Shown here: positions 7,478 through 15,215 of the stretch, one piece after another | Numbering within the stretch: the first letter of the stretch is position 1 | Layout: the number at the start of each line of letters is the position of its first letter | Source of the DNA: Eubacterium sp. | GTDB lineage: Bacteria > Bacillota > Clostridia > Lachnospirales > Lachnospiraceae | Length of the DNA: 23,734 nucleotides | Assembly: GCA_024681495.1 (NCBI GenBank) | Contig: JAILAS010000078.1 | Span: forward strand, 1 to 23,734 | Reading direction: 5' to 3' | The notes under the pieces: model-generated | What the model was told of the DNA's origin: nothing | Databases searched by the model: none | The model's input: only the letters and a program-made list of their open reading frames with translations | Program-made: the position numbers and the translations under genes

Positions 7478-8244
7478 TGGGGAACTTCAGACCCTGCATA
7501 GATATTCATGACGGAGCGGTAAAGCAGATTATAGGAGGCACCCTCGACGATGAAAGAGGCGCAGGTGAGAACTATGTCTCCGCCAGGCCGGCGTCCTATT
7601 ATGCGGCCATGTACAGGGAGGACTCCCTCAAGGGGGCTCACGTCATCATGCTTAACCACCCGGGTTCTCCCATGTATGAGAAGACCCGGGAGCAGGCTAT
7701 TGGCGCCCTTCGCGAGTATCCGGGCGGCATGCAGGCGGGCGGGTCCGTGAACGATGAGAACGCCCGCGTTTTTCTGGACGCCGGGGCTTCGCACGTCATT
7801 GTCACCAGCTTCGTCTTTAAGGACGGCGTAATCAACATGGATAATCTGGAGAGGCTGAGGCGTGCCGTCGGCAAAGAGCGCACGGTACTGGACCTGAGCT
7901 GCAGGTTCAGGGACGGAGACTACTACATCGTCACCGACAGGTGGCAGAAGTTCACCGACGTGAAGCTTAGTCCGCAGACTCTGGAGAGGCTGGCCGAATA
8001 TGCCGATGAGTTCCTGGTGCATGCGGCGGATATAGAGGGCAGGAAGAACGGGCCGGACGAGGCCGTGGTGGATATTCTGGCGTCCTATGATGGGATACCG
8101 GTAACCTACGCGGGCGGGATCCGTAACCTGGAAGATATTGATAAGATAAAGAAAAAAGGAGGCGGACGGGTGAACTTCACCATCGGTTCCGCACTGGATA
8201 TATTTGGTGGGGATCTTCCCTACCTGGAGGTTAAAAATCTATGA
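7477..8244 (+). CDS. hisA: HisA, eukaryotic-type (ProFAR isomerase)
   Basis: 1-(5-phosphoribosyl)-5-[(5-phosphoribosylamino)methylideneamino]imidazole-4-carboxamide isomerase, the fourth step of histidine synthesis in the cytoplasm. The 255 residues fold as a beta/alpha barrel. FRPCIDIHDG carries the acid/base Asp (D9). The stretch VLDLSCRFRDGDYYIV with D139, and WQKFTD, resembles the fungal/plant HIS6-type enzyme more than ordinary bacterial HisA. The phosphate-binding ends are AGGIRNLED and FTIGSALDIFGG. The ATG shares a base with the antitoxin-like stop, and the gene's stop overlaps the dapF start (ATGA), so three genes form one coupled unit. No other his gene is in the window, which is unusual for hisA. 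Confidence 0.9.
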   Translation: MGNFRPCIDIHDGAVKQIIGGTLDDERGAGENYVSARPASYYAAMYREDSLKGAHVIMLNHPGSPMYEKTREQAIGALREYPGGMQAGGSVNDENARVFLDAGASHVIVTSFVFKDGVINMDNLERLRRAVGKERTVLDLSCRFRDGDYYIVTDRWQKFTDVKLSPQTLERLAEYADEFLVHAADIEGRKNGPDEAVVDILASYDGIPVTYAGGIRNLEDIDKIKKKGGGRVNFTIGSALDIFGGDLPYLEVKNL

Positions 8245-9077
8245 AATTTACTAAGATGCACGGGGCCGGAAATGACTATGTTTATGTGAACTGCTTCGAG
8301 GAGCGGGTGGATGACCCCTCCGCGCTTGCTATAAAGGTTTCGGACCGCCATTTCGGCGTGGGGTCCGACGGGCTTATACTTATTAAGCCCACTGATAAGG
8401 CCGATTTTGAGATGGATATGTATAATTCCGACGGCTCGAGGGGAGCCATGTGCGGAAACGGCATTAGGTGTGTCGCCAAGTACGTTTACGACCACGGTCT
8501 CACGGATAAGACCGAGATCACCGTGGACACGCAGTCGGGAGTTAAGACGCTGCAGCTGTTCGTCGAGGACGGAAAGGTTAAGACCGTCAGGGTGGATATG
8601 GGAGAGCCGATTCTTAAGAGCTCTGATATCCCAGTGGTATGCGAGAGCGAGACCGTGGTGGACGAGCCTATAGAGGCGCTCGGAAAGACCTACAGGATGA
8701 CCTGCGTATCCATGGGTAATCCCCATTCGCTCTGCTTTATAGACTGCGATCCTTCGGACTTCGACCTCGAGACGGTCGGACCCGCGTTCGAGTCTCACGA
8801 GCGCTTCCCGGAGCGCGTGAATGCCGGGTTTATCCACGTTGTGGACAGGTCCCATACCAGGGTCAGGGTATACGAGCGCGGCACGGGGGAGACCCTGGCC
8901 TGCGGCACGAACGCCTGCGCCGGTGTGGTTGCGTGTGTGCTGAACGGACTCACAGACAGGGCCGTGCACGTGCAGCTTCCCGGGGGAGAGCTGTTTATCG
9001 AGTGGAACGAGCAGGACAATCACGTCTATATGACGGGGCCTGCGGCTACCACTTTCGAGGGAGTTTTAGAGGTATGA
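8241..9077 (+). CDS. dapF: Diaminopimelate epimerase
   Basis: Interconverts LL- and meso-diaminopimelate for lysine and peptidoglycan synthesis in the cytoplasm; a cofactor-independent two-cysteine racemase. The 278 residues are the normal length. The N-terminus FTKMHGAGNDYV is diagnostic. The two catalytic cysteines are C71 in GAMCGNGIRC and C221 in LACGTNACA. MGNPHSLCF, a substrate-site motif, is present. The start is fixed by the ATGA overlap with hisA. No other dap gene is adjacent. I see no clear terminator in the 90 bases before the kinase gene. Confidence 0.97.
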   Translation: MKFTKMHGAGNDYVYVNCFEERVDDPSALAIKVSDRHFGVGSDGLILIKPTDKADFEMDMYNSDGSRGAMCGNGIRCVAKYVYDHGLTDKTEITVDTQSGVKTLQLFVEDGKVKTVRVDMGEPILKSSDIPVVCESETVVDEPIEALGKTYRMTCVSMGNPHSLCFIDCDPSDFDLETVGPAFESHERFPERVNAGFIHVVDRSHTRVRVYERGTGETLACGTNACAGVVACVLNGLTDRAVHVQLPGGELFIEWNEQDNHVYMTGPAATTFEGVLEV

Positions 9078-9082
9078 CGCAG

Positions 9083-9110
9083 TTGGCCTGATTCCGCTGT
9101 TTGTTATATC
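9083..9110 (+). promoter_or_regulatory. Weak candidate promoter for the phosphorelay operon
   Basis: TTGGCC (9083-9088), a 16-base spacer and TATATC (9105-9110); each hexamer matches the consensus at four of six positions. It is the only reasonable pair in the dapF-kinase gap, so the kinase operon may instead be read from upstream. Confidence 0.22.
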
Positions 9111-9167
9111 TCAGACTTGAATGGGGAGTAGCGCGGAAGCAGTTTATGTCGTTTGTGGGGGACGATT

Positions 9168-12100
9168 ATGAAAAACAGATCTAAGCTTGAATTACTTGAA
9201 TGGGCACTGTGCCGGCCGCCCTTGCTCAGGACCCTGGGGTGGGTCCTGATGCTGGTTGCGACCGCGTTCGTGCTGTTTGTATTCTTCGTTTTTGACGAGC
9301 AGAGGCTGCCCATGTCAGAGCCGGTTGTCTATGACTTTAACAGCGAGTGGATCATGACCGACGGGGATGGTAACACAGTGTCCCTCGATGAGCTCCCGTA
9401 TGCCGGCACCTCCGGTCCCGGGGAAGAGATAGTTCTGGAGAATACCATCCCCGAGGACTGTTATGGACTTACCCTGGCCTTTTTGTCAGCAGATAAGACC
9501 GTGGAGGTCGAGGTGGATGGGAGGACCGTGTATACTTTCGGCATGTCCGATGATCTTCTGTTCGGCAAAAGCCCGGGCAGTATGATCAACTTCGTAGATC
9601 TGCCGATCGTCATGAACGATCCTACCGTGAGGATTACCTTTAAGTCTTCTTACGCGGATTACGCTTCTTATATTTCCACGTTCGTTCTGGGACGTAAGGG
9701 AGATGTTGTCAACAGCATCTTCGTGAATCAGCTTCCCAGCCTTATAATGTTCGTTATTGTCATCGGAATAGGTATACTAATGCTGGTGCTGGCGGCTATG
9801 AGAGCGGTCGGAAGAAACTATACCTATGGGGTGGAGTTCCTGGGGATGTTCTTCTTCTCGTTCTCCTTTGTTATGCTAATTGAGACGAAGGTACTGCCGA
9901 TTTTCCTCGGCCAGCCTGTGCTGTTCTCCGTCCAGATGTTCATCACCCTTATGATATCCCCCGTGTTCTATCTTCTCTATTACCAGAAGAGGTTTAAGGA
10001 CCTGAAGAATCCCTTCCTCACGCTCACCCTCTGGGCGAGCATGCTGAACATGGTGGTTCAGCTCGTCTTACAGGCGTTCAACGTCGCGGACTTCATGGAG
10101 ATGAGGTTTGTGGTCTATACCCTGGTGGTGCTCGGCATTCTGGCGTGCATCTTTCAGATTGTTCTCGCGGTGCGCCGCGAGATGATAGTGGGAAATATCT
10201 GGGAGGTGATAGGGGCGCTGGTGGCGGCCGGCACCGGGTTTGCCGATTTCATAAGGCTCTCGCAGATTAAAGTGGGGGATCTGTGCATGTTCAGCAGATA
10301 CGGCATCGCCTTCTACGGAGTCTGCATGGTTTATGTACACGTCCGGATTATCGTTCGAGAGGATTCCTTCCTGCTCGAGGAGAATGCCCGCCTCATGGGA
10401 CAGGCTCTGGACTATGAGAGGGCCAGGGTCAAGGAGATGGAGCAGGAGAAGACCAGGGCCGAGGCGCAGAACCAGGCCAAGAGCAGATTCCTCGCCAACA
10501 TGTCCCACGAGATCCGCACGCCCATAAACGTAATTATCGGCTTTAACACCATGATCCGCAGGGAGGCCAGGAATGCCCAGATTAAAGAATACGCCGACAA
10601 TGTGGATAACTCCGCGCATAACCTTCTGGCCCTCATCAACGACGTCCTGGACTTTTCCAAGATAGAATCCGGGGCGCTCAGCATCGTCGAGGCGGAGTAT
10701 GACTTCGCGTCGTTCGTCAATGACATCTGCATCATCGCGCAGGAGAGGAGCCGCCAGAAGCATCTGGACTTCATCCTTGAGAACGATCCGGAGATCCCCG
10801 AGAAGGTCTATGGCGACGAGGCTAGGGTGCGCCAGATTGTTACGAATCTTTTGACCAATGCCGTGAAGTACACGCCCAGCGGCTCCGTTAGCCTGAGCTT
10901 CGAAAAGAAGGACTTCCGTATCGACGATAAGGGCCGGGACATCTTCACACTTAAGGTCATAGTCAGGGATACCGGAATCGGCATAAAGAGCGAGAATCTC
11001 GATAAGATCTTTGGTTCCTTCGAGAGGCTGGATATCGAGAAGCATAAGAATATAGAGGGTACGGGCCTTGGCCTTAATATATCCCGGACGCTCGCGCGCG
11101 CCATGGGCGGTGATATAGAGGTGAGGAGTACCTATGGGCGCGGCTCCGAGTTTACCGCGTACATCCCCCAGGTGATCCATTCGGAGGAGACGGTCGGCGA
11201 TATTGCCGGCAGGTTCGCCGAGGAGACCCGTGCGCGCTTTGACCAGATTTACAGGGCTAAGGTGTTCGCGCCCGATGCCAGGATTCTCTACGTGGACGAC
11301 CTGGATATGAACCTCAAGGTCTTCTGCGGCCTCCTGAAGGACACCGGCATGATTATCGATACTGCCGCCGGCGGAGAAGAGGCGCTCGGGCTCATGGAGA
11401 AGAACCACTACGACATCGTTTTCGTGGACGATATGATGCCCGGAATGAATGGCCGCGAGGTTCTCGTGCGAGCGCTGAAGCGCAGGTCGGACGGCAAATA
11501 TCCCAACTCGGACACCCCCATACTGGTAGTTACGGCCAACGCTATGGCCGGATCGAGGGAGGAGTATCTCGCTTTGGGATTTTCGGATTATATATCCAAG
11601 CCCATGAGGGATGATGAGCTGGAGAACATGATCGTCAAATATCTTCCGGCGGAGCTTAACAAGGGACGGATAGAGTCCTTTGATGCCGCTGCGGGCGGGG
11701 AGCCCGATGCGCTCGCCGGGGATCGTGCGGCGGCCGAAGGCGAAGCGGGAGACGTATTCGTTGAAGACGGATTGAGTGGCGGTTCTGGCGTGGACGGAGA
11801 TGAGTCAGCCCACGACACAGCCGAAGAGGATGATGAGACAGTCGTCGGAACGGAGATTCACGGCAAGTACGGCAAGGTGCCTGCGTTCAGTCAGAAGTGG
11901 GTGGTGAGGTCGTTCGCGGCGCTCATGCTGCTGGTTGCGTTCTTTGGACTTGCCAGCTATTCCGGCTCGTATAAGGACTACTCGCTTACGGCCTCCGAGG
12001 GAGGAGTGGAACTGGAATGGGCCCTCGTCACGGTGGACGGGGTTGAAAATAATATAACCTTCCCACAGAAGTGCGGCTCCGATGGGGAGGCCACGCTCAC

Positions 12101-13787
12101 CGCGACCATTCCCACCGGTAAATTTAAGGGCAAGCTGTACATCTACTCCGATATGCAGGATATGACCGTGGACATAGACGGAGAGAGGGTGTACACATAC
12201 GTCTACGATGAGAAGAGCGTTTTCAATGTGGATTACCCGCCCAGGGCATGGATAAGCGTGCCTGTGGATGATGAACAGGAAGAGGTGTCTGTGGAAATCC
12301 ATCTGATATCCAGGGTTTCCGAGAATTCGGAGGTCGTCGGAGTCTTCTACGGAAATAAGTTTGACTTCGCCTACATGGTTATTTCGCAGAACATGATGAC
12401 GGTTCTTGGAGTAATCGTGCTCGCTCTGGCGGCGCTGGGCCTGGCACTAAAGTACGTGTTTGCCGGCGTAGAGAAGGATCAGAGGCGCGGAGTTCTTTAC
12501 AATGCGATTATGATGATTCTATTGGCCGGCGCGCTGCTTTGCCAGTCCGATCTCAAGCAGTTCGTGTTCGATAACGTGCTGTTTGCCAGAAACCTCGGGT
12601 ACTTCATGCTGATGCTCGTGCCCGTGGCATATCTGGTTTGCGTCGACGTGATGACGTCATACAGGTTCGCGATGCTGTGCAGAGGGTACGCATTCGTTGT
12701 CATGGCGATCGATTTTTGTGCTATAATTGCTACGGCTTTAAGTAATGGCGAAGTGAGGCTTCTGGATGTCCTTCCGCTGATATATATTATTTACGCGGTT
12801 ATGTTCGTTCTAAGCATCTACATGTTTGCCATGTTCCGGAAGAAGGACAGGGAGCTCTTTAAGAGCAGGGCGATATTCTTCTACGTTACGCTCGGCGCAT
12901 TTCTTCTGTGCCTTGCGGATCTCCTGGTGTACTTCATCAGGGGATACAGCTTCATGGGATGGCATGTGTCATTAGCGGGATTCATATACGGAATGGGCAT
13001 CTTCGTAGCCCATGAGTGTGAGATAAAGGACCTCGTCACCAGGGACAGAAAGAGGGCTATGGCGGTTAGAAACGCCAACCGCATGACCACGGACATAGCC
13101 GTGGACATGCGCAACCTGCTCGCGTCCATGCTCACCCTCGACGAGCTTATATTGAAAGAGGAGAAGGACGTGGTTATCCAGTCCTACGCCCAGTCGATAA
13201 GGTCGGTCGGAATAGAGATGATGGACGTCATCAATAAGACCGTCGGACAGGTTCATGACAGCGATAAGTCTTTGGGCGATCTAGGTGATGAAACAGGTGC
13301 AATAATTAATATTGACACCGGGACCGAAGCCTATGATTCGGGGATGATTGACGACAACGGAGATTCTGAGCCGGCGGAGGCTGAGCGCGTGCTTTCCGAC
13401 GAGGATAAGAGACTCGTTGCCATAAGGGATATCCCCGGCATGGATATAAAGAGCGGCATCGACTACTGCGGCGGAGATAAGAGTTTTTATCTGGGAATAG
13501 TTGCCGAGTATTTGAAGGTGGATCGCGCGGCCGATATCGAGCGCACCAGATCCGAGGGCGACGGCGACAATTATACGCTTTACGTTCATTCTCTTAAGAG
13601 CACGTCGTATTCCATCGGAGCCAGGGAGCTCGGGGACGACGCCAAGAACATGGAGATAGCCTCTTCGGAGGGAGATAAGGACTACATCGATTCTCATCAC
13701 GAGGATCTGGTTGGGAAATACAGGCGGTTGAGAGAAGGGCTTGAGAGAGCCATGGAAGGCTACGAAGAAGGAGACTGTAATGTTTGA
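9168..13787 (+). CDS. Hybrid histidine kinase with two tandem 1+7-TM sensor modules and C-terminal HPt
   Basis: A 1539-residue membrane signalling protein. Unit 1: TM1 (about 22-42), an extracytoplasmic beta-rich domain (about 45-190), seven TM segments (about 195-415), a coiled coil, DHp with phospho-accepting H447 (SHEIRTP), HATPase with N560/N564, DTGIGI and GTGLGL, then a receiver (about 704-828) with acceptor D754. An acidic linker (about 829-905) follows. Unit 2: TM (about 912-934), a second extracytoplasmic domain (about 935-1070), seven more TM segments (1076 to about 1285), DHp-like helices without His (V1312), a second acidic linker and an HPt domain (about 1425-1530, H1474 in VHSLKST). 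Each unit has eight crossings, so all enzymatic parts stay in the cytoplasm. The layout resembles 7TMR-DISM receptors. The ATG at 9168 follows GTGGGGG; a TTG at 9153 would start within that site. It overlaps the response regulator gene by 8 bases. The signal sensed is unknown. Confidence 0.9.
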   Translation: MKNRSKLELLEWALCRPPLLRTLGWVLMLVATAFVLFVFFVFDEQRLPMSEPVVYDFNSEWIMTDGDGNTVSLDELPYAGTSGPGEEIVLENTIPEDCYGLTLAFLSADKTVEVEVDGRTVYTFGMSDDLLFGKSPGSMINFVDLPIVMNDPTVRITFKSSYADYASYISTFVLGRKGDVVNSIFVNQLPSLIMFVIVIGIGILMLVLAAMRAVGRNYTYGVEFLGMFFFSFSFVMLIETKVLPIFLGQPVLFSVQMFITLMISPVFYLLYYQKRFKDLKNPFLTLTLWASMLNMVVQLVLQAFNVADFMEMRFVVYTLVVLGILACIFQIVLAVRREMIVGNIWEVIGALVAAGTGFADFIRLSQIKVGDLCMFSRYGIAFYGVCMVYVHVRIIVREDSFLLEENARLMGQALDYERARVKEMEQEKTRAEAQNQAKSRFLANMSHEIRTPINVIIGFNTMIRREARNAQIKEYADNVDNSAHNLLALINDVLDFSKIESGALSIVEAEYDFASFVNDICIIAQERSRQKHLDFILENDPEIPEKVYGDEARVRQIVTNLLTNAVKYTPSGSVSLSFEKKDFRIDDKGRDIFTLKVIVRDTGIGIKSENLDKIFGSFERLDIEKHKNIEGTGLGLNISRTLARAMGGDIEVRSTYGRGSEFTAYIPQVIHSEETVGDIAGRFAEETRARFDQIYRAKVFAPDARILYVDDLDMNLKVFCGLLKDTGMIIDTAAGGEEALGLMEKNHYDIVFVDDMMPGMNGREVLVRALKRRSDGKYPNSDTPILVVTANAMAGSREEYLALGFSDYISKPMRDDELENMIVKYLPAELNKGRIESFDAAAGGEPDALAGDRAAAEGEAGDVFVEDGLSGGSGVDGDESAHDTAEEDDETVVGTEIHGKYGKVPAFSQKWVVRSFAALMLLVAFFGLASYSGSYKDYSLTASEGGVELEWALVTVDGVENNITFPQKCGSDGEATLTATIPTGKFKGKLYIYSDMQDMTVDIDGERVYTYVYDEKSVFNVDYPPRAWISVPVDDEQEEVSVEIHLISRVSENSEVVGVFYGNKFDFAYMVISQNMMTVLGVIVLALAALGLALKYVFAGVEKDQRRGVLYNAIMMILLAGALLCQSDLKQFVFDNVLFARNLGYFMLMLVPVAYLVCVDVMTSYRFAMLCRGYAFVVMAIDFCAIIATALSNGEVRLLDVLPLIYIIYAVMFVLSIYMFAMFRKKDRELFKSRAIFFYVTLGAFLLCLADLLVYFIRGYSFMGWHVSLAGFIYGMGIFVAHECEIKDLVTRDRKRAMAVRNANRMTTDIAVDMRNLLASMLTLDELILKEEKDVVIQSYAQSIRSVGIEMMDVINKTVGQVHDSDKSLGDLGDETGAIINIDTGTEAYDSGMIDDNGDSEPAEAERVLSDEDKRLVAIRDIPGMDIKSGIDYCGGDKSFYLGIVAEYLKVDRAADIERTRSEGDGDNYTLYVHSLKSTSYSIGARELGDDAKNMEIASSEGDKDYIDSHHEDLVGKYRRLREGLERAMEGYEEGDCNV

Positions 13788-14478
13788 GATTTCTCTAATT
13801 GACGATGTGAAAGTGGACCGTAAGGTGCTGTCGAGGCATCTTCAGGACTATTTCGACGGCCGTGGAATCGACGCCGAAATAAGCGAATACACCTCCTCGG
13901 AGGAGTTTTTGTCCTCGGGAAATACCAGGGTCGACATCGTCTTTTTGGACATCTATATGGACGAGATGAATGGCGTGGAGCTGGCGCGCAAGATTCGCTC
14001 GAAGTCACGGGACGTGAGCATCGTCTTCGTTTCGGGCAGCAACGAATTCGCGTCGGAGGCTTTCGAGGTCGGGGCGGATTCGTACTTGAAAAAGCCGGTC
14101 GTACCCGACAGCCTCTATAACGTCATGGATAACATCCTCGCCAAAAAGAAGGCTGACATCTCGATAGAGATAATCGTGGACAGGCGTGCCACCCGGATTT
14201 ACATGAGCGAGATCACCTATGCGGAGACCTCGGGCAGACACCTTATCATCCACACGGCGAACGGCGAGTACGAGTCTACCATCACGCTCAAGGACTTCAT
14301 GGGCATGGTTCCCGAGGGCGCCATGGTCAGGATTTCCAGGTTCGAGCTGGTGAGCCTGGACGCCGTGGACAGCCTGAACATGGATGTGCTGGTGACTAAG
14401 GCGGGCGACAGGCTGACCGTCTCCAAGAAGTATCTCGATGAGGTGAAGGAGGCCATGCACAGCCGCTCCCGAAGATGA
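13780..14478 (+). CDS. LytTR-family response regulator
   Basis: A 232-residue DNA-binding regulator. Residues 1 to about 120 are a receiver: acidic pair DD at 8-9 (ISLIDDVKVDRK), phospho-acceptor D57 (VFLDIYMDEMNG), FVSGS, and the conserved Lys in LKKP. Residues about 127-228 form a LytTR domain (beta strands with SGRHLIIHT, FMGMVP, VRISRFELVSLDAV, LTVSKKYLDEVKEAM), which binds DNA direct repeats, typically in genes for quorum sensing, bacteriocins or surface functions. AAGGAG precedes the ATG at 13780, and the first 8 bases overlap the kinase gene, so it is almost surely the kinase's partner. A TTG at 13741 has no ribosome site. I found no clear LytTR repeat pair in this locus's own upstream region. 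Confidence 0.93.
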   Translation: MFEISLIDDVKVDRKVLSRHLQDYFDGRGIDAEISEYTSSEEFLSSGNTRVDIVFLDIYMDEMNGVELARKIRSKSRDVSIVFVSGSNEFASEAFEVGADSYLKKPVVPDSLYNVMDNILAKKKADISIEIIVDRRATRIYMSEITYAETSGRHLIIHTANGEYESTITLKDFMGMVPEGAMVRISRFELVSLDAVDSLNMDVLVTKAGDRLTVSKKYLDEVKEAMHSRSRR

Positions 14479-14487
14479 GAGAGGGAG

Positions 14488-14515
14488 CCGGATTGGCGGC
14501 CGAATCGGACTTTTT
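14488..14515 (+). terminator. Weak terminator after the response regulator gene
   Basis: An imperfect hairpin (CCG-ATT at 14488-14494 against AAT-CGG at 14503-14508, one bulged G) is followed two bases later by TTTTT (14511-14515). The short stem suggests partial termination at most, ten bases after the stop codon. Confidence 0.3.
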
Positions 14516-14547
14516 AGACGTCTTTAGGACACTTTGCGCAGGTTCTA

Positions 14548-14576
14548 TTGATTTTGGAGATTGGATTTGGTTTAGT
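14548..14576 (+). promoter_or_regulatory. Candidate promoter for the free HPt gene
   Basis: TTGATT (14548-14553), a 17-base spacer and TTTAGT (14571-14576); each matches the consensus at four positions. If real, the HPt protein could be made independently of the kinase and regulator. The surrounding 207-base gap holds no gene that I can support. Confidence 0.25.
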
Positions 14577-14632
14577 AGAAGAGAGAATATCTCCTGTACG
14601 AGTTTATTGTGCAAGGGGATGGGGTATGAAAA

Positions 14633-14663
14633 TCCGCCGGAGTTTTGAACGGACTCCGGCGGA
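14633..14663 (+). repeat. Perfect 11-bp inverted repeat upstream of the HPt gene
   Basis: TCCGCCGGAGT (14633-14643) and its exact complement (14653-14663) flank a nine-base loop. No T-run follows on the plus strand, and only TTTT on the minus, so it is a poor terminator. It ends about ten bases before the ribosome binding site of the HPt gene, which fits an mRNA-processing or stability hairpin or a protein-binding palindrome. Confidence 0.6.
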
Positions 14664-14685
14664 AAGTAAAAAAGAGGGAAGGCTT

Positions 14686-15045
14686 ATGAACGAATACTTA
14701 AGAAAAATCGGCCTTATTGAAGGTGTTGACACCCGCGAGGGCATGGATAACACCGCTCAGGATATAGAGTTTTATCTGGAAATCGTGAGGGACTACATCG
14801 AGGAGGTGCCCGTGTCGGAGCTGAAGAGCACGTACGACGCCCGTGACTGGAAGGGATATCAGCTTAACGCACATAAGATAAAGTCCTCTTCATACACCAT
14901 TGGCGCCAAGCTCATCGGGGACGAGGCGAAGGAGATTGAGAGCTCGGTTAAAGATAATGATTTGGAGTTTATCGAGAGTCATCATCAGAAATTCCTGGAT
15001 GACGTCGAAAACCTGTTGGAAAGGCTTAAGGAAGCTGTCGCATAG
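14686..15045 (+). CDS. Stand-alone HPt phosphotransfer protein
   Basis: A 119-residue soluble histidine phosphotransfer protein: a helical bundle with acceptor H63 in AHKIKSSSYTIGA. It closely resembles the HPt domain at the end of the large kinase upstream: FYLEIVRDYI against FYLGIVAEYL, LIGDEAKEIE against ELGDDAKNME, FIESHHQKF against YIDSHHEDL. The two clearly share a recent origin. It probably carries phosphate between the kinase's receiver (D754) and a response regulator. The ATG at 14686 follows GAGGGAAGG; a TTG at 14548 opens the same frame but would translate through the inverted repeat and lacks a ribosome site. Its stop codon lies within its own terminator. Confidence 0.92.
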   Translation: MNEYLRKIGLIEGVDTREGMDNTAQDIEFYLEIVRDYIEEVPVSELKSTYDARDWKGYQLNAHKIKSSSYTIGAKLIGDEAKEIESSVKDNDLEFIESHHQKFLDDVENLLERLKEAVA

Positions 15046-15058
15046 CGGCAGCTTTTTT
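15032..15058 (+). terminator. Intrinsic terminator overlapping the end of the HPt gene
   Basis: A 10-bp stem (15032-15041 with 15045-15054, one T-G pair) closes on the loop ATA and ends in TTTTTT. The TAG stop (15043-15045) falls at the loop, so the last codons form half of the hairpin. It closes the phosphorelay operon. Confidence 0.88.
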
Positions 15059-15094
15059 CTTTGGGAATATGGCGCACAATAACCCCGGATACCG

Positions 15095-15123
15095 TTGAAA
15101 AAATGCTTGAAATGTGGTAGAGT
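15095..15123 (+). promoter_or_regulatory. Promoter of the aspS-gatCAB operon
   Basis: TTGAAA (15095-15100), a 17-base spacer and TAGAGT (15118-15123). Transcription would start near 15130, giving a leader of about 85 bases that contains a strong hairpin. Confidence 0.55.
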
Positions 15124-15161
15124 ATCGGAGTATGTAAAAGGGTGAAAGTCTGACTATATTT

Positions 15162-15192
15162 CGCCCCGGGCGGCACATCGTCCGGGGCGTTT
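15162..15192 (+). promoter_or_regulatory. GC-rich hairpin in the aspS leader
   Basis: A 10-bp stem (15162-15171 with 15180-15189, one wobble) has an eight-base loop and is followed by TTTC. It lies in the predicted leader just before the aspS ribosome site (AAGGAG, 15199-15204). The short T-run makes it a weak terminator or attenuator. No T-box consensus (TGGNACCGCG) is present. Confidence 0.5.
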
Positions 15193-15215
15193 CAATGAAG
15201 GAGAAAACGGAAGAA

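Noticed and set aside
9153..9167. Upstream TTG start for the kinase, and similar upstream starts at 13741 (regulator), 14548 (HPt), 7089 (GTG, hypothetical) and 15195 (aspS).
   Set aside because: In each case a good ribosome site sits before the later ATG, and the extra residues are not family-like.
15059..15215. T-box in front of aspS.
   Set aside because: No TGGNACCGCG-type antiterminator sequence and no stem I pattern; the leader is too short.
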